Program-made: the position numbers and the translations under genes
Assembly (NCBI GenBank): GCA_020853775.1
Contig: JADYYH010000017.1
Coordinates: 1-52,398, forward strand
Length of the DNA: 52,398 nucleotides
Direction: 5' to 3'
Origin: Nitrospira sp.
Lineage (GTDB): Bacteria; Nitrospirota; Nitrospiria; Nitrospirales; Nitrospiraceae
Shown here: one piece after another, positions 51,490-52,398 of the stretch
Position numbering within the stretch: position 1 is the first letter of the stretch
Layout of the letters: each line of letters starts with the position of its first letter
The notes under the pieces: model-generated
Databases searched by the model: none
Told to the model about the DNA's origin: nothing
Seen by the model: the letters and a program-made list of their open reading frames with translations, nothing else

Positions 51490-52095
51490 GTGGCCGGTGA
51501 TCCCAAATACGGGCGTCGTGATTTTCTGAAAGATTCTGTGGTCTCGGTGGCCAAGGCGGCGAGAGAATTCGCTATCCATAAGGATGCGCCTCGCGAACAG
51601 CCGGCGGCCCCCGTGCGGACAGACTGGTTGCGCCCTCCTGGCGCGGTCGACGAATCAACCTTTCTCGAACGCTGCACGCGCTGCACCGATTGCATCAAGG
51701 CCTGCCCCCCGGGGGCAATCGTCAGTGATCTTTCGAACGGCACTCCGGTGATTTTTGCCAATCAAGTGGCGTGCGAGCTTTGTGAAGATTTTCCCTGCAT
51801 TGCTGCCTGCGCGACGGACGCGCTTTTACCGGTTGCTAATGCTGTCGAGGTGAGAATGGGCATCGCCGCGGTGTCCCATCGGGTCTGTACGGCTGGGCAG
51901 GGGTGCCACGCCTGTGTTTCGAAGTGCCCGGTCGAGGCACTGTCTATGGATTTTCATGCGCTCCGTCTTGATGTGGAGCAGGAACGCTGTGTTGGATGTG
52001 GGATGTGCGAGCAGATTTGCAAGACCGTCAATGATCGCATTGCAGTCAAAGTCATCCCCGCGAGAAATCTTTCTGCGGGCAGCATTCACTACTGA
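51490..52095 (+). CDS. Polyferredoxin, NapF/NapG/MauM-like
   Basis: The product has 201 residues and a GTG start. It has four Cys groups for up to four [4Fe-4S] clusters: CTRCTDCIKACP, CELCEDFPCIAAC, the CTAGQGCHACVSKCP segment and CVGCGMCEQIC. The N-terminus has a Tat-like RRDFLK, but the following segment (DSVVSVAKAAREF) is only weakly hydrophobic, so export is doubtful. This arrangement resembles NapF, NapG and MauM proteins. It is co-transcribed with the HELMH protein, and neither a nitrate reductase nor a methylamine dehydrogenase gene is in the window. Role as an electron carrier is likely; the partner is unclear. Confidence 0.75.
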   Translation: MAGDPKYGRRDFLKDSVVSVAKAAREFAIHKDAPREQPAAPVRTDWLRPPGAVDESTFLERCTRCTDCIKACPPGAIVSDLSNGTPVIFANQVACELCEDFPCIAACATDALLPVANAVEVRMGIAAVSHRVCTAGQGCHACVSKCPVEALSMDFHALRLDVEQERCVGCGMCEQICKTVNDRIAVKVIPARNLSAGSIHY

Positions 52096-52191
52096 ATCCG
52101 TCGTGTGCTAGAAGTGTCGAAACATCAACTCATCATGCCAATTCATGAAACAACGGCAGGGAAGCAGTGGCAAAGGGGAGAGAGTTCATGC

Positions 52192-52220
52192 TTGACATCC
52201 CTCCCTCCTTTACCTATCAT
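52192..52220 (+). promoter_or_regulatory. Sigma-70 promoter for the last gene
   Basis: TTGACA (52192-52197), 17 bases, TATCAT (52215-52220). The transcript would begin near 52227, giving a leader of about 77 bases that contains the hairpin at 52246-52279. Confidence 0.65.
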
Positions 52221-52245
52221 ACGCCTCCTGTGCCGCAGGACTCAG

Positions 52246-52279
52246 ATGTTGCGTAGTGTGTGCAAAAAATGCGCAACAT
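52246..52279 (+). promoter_or_regulatory. 5'-leader stem-loop before the last gene
   Basis: ATGTTGCG (52246-52253) pairs with CGCAACAT (52272-52279) on an 18-base loop. It ends a few bases before the GAGGTGAGGAG ribosome-binding region, so it could affect translation. Confidence 0.4.
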
Positions 52280-52303
52280 GTTGAGGTGAGGAGCAAGATA
52301 CGT

Positions 52304-52398
52304 ATGACATCGAAACAAGTCGTGCAGCCCACCTCCCCGTCCTCCACCGCAATTGCTCCCCCCAAGGCAGTTCCGATCAAGGATTCGCCTGCTGTCGA
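52304..52398 (+). CDS. Partial CDS, unknown (N-terminus only)
   Basis: Only the first 31 residues are present (MTSKQVVQPTSPSSTAIAPP..., then KAVPIKDSPAV). It is Pro/Ser/Thr-rich and gives no family clue. The start is supported by GAGGTGAGGAG and by the promoter at 52192-52220. The rest lies beyond the window edge. Confidence 0.5.
   Translation, partial: MTSKQVVQPTSPSSTAIAPPKAVPIKDSPAV

Overview
This window reads as chromosome from a nitrite-oxidising bacterium of the genus Nitrospira or a close relative in Nitrospirota. That assignment is inference from gene content. It contains a very large periplasmic multicopper oxidase, two long cytochrome bd-like oxidase subunits, membrane-bound c-type cytochromes, and a fusion of two cytochrome c domains to an ethylbenzene-dehydrogenase-gamma/NxrC-like haem b domain. 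There are no heme-copper oxidase genes in the window. No tRNA, rRNA, CRISPR array or full insertion sequence was seen.

Region 1 (1-11.1 kb, mostly minus strand) is mixed accessory sequence. It holds the 5' part of an ABC permease behind a small unknown gene, an FhlA-like sigma-54 activator, an RqcH/NFACT protein, a small zinc-ribbon protein, a HExxH-type putative peptide-modifying enzyme, a 176-aa unknown, a secreted Ig-like/PKD protein and a KimA-like potassium importer. The activator gene is bracketed by two near-identical 16-bp palindromes. One lies about 140 bp upstream of a good sigma-54 promoter that would drive the first operon. Several repeats sit between these genes, including a 106-bp MITE-like element.

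Region 2 (11.3-36.8 kb, plus strand) is a 25-kb respiratory block. It starts with the 1621-aa multicopper oxidase and three paralogous secreted proteins carrying an amicyanin-like Cys-x2-His-x2-Met copper motif. A HEAT-repeat protein, a methyltransferase, a DUF420 membrane protein, a tandem PCP-reductase-domain protein and a first bd-like oxidase follow. Next come a DUF3047 protein, two membrane-anchored FGE/sulfatase-modifying-factor-like proteins, three unannotated 34-40-aa single-helix membrane proteins, and the second bd-like oxidase. Directly behind that are a two-domain cytochrome c, a one-haem membrane cytochrome and the NxrC-like fusion. I infer that this block carries electrons from a periplasmic donor, plausibly nitrite oxidoreductase, through c haems and copper sites to a non-canonical bd-like terminal oxidase.

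Region 3 (36.8-44.5 kb) is largely housekeeping: mobA, a GT9 glycosyltransferase, argS, tgt, yajC, secD and secF. mobA makes the bis-MGD precursor that a molybdoenzyme such as nitrite oxidoreductase needs.

Region 4 (44.5-52.4 kb) holds a large Cache-HAMP-PAS histidine kinase and its overlapping NtrC-type response regulator, whose AAA+ domain has lost several catalytic residues. A WD40 protein, a HELMH-motif zinc-ribbon protein, a polyferredoxin and the first codons of a new gene follow.
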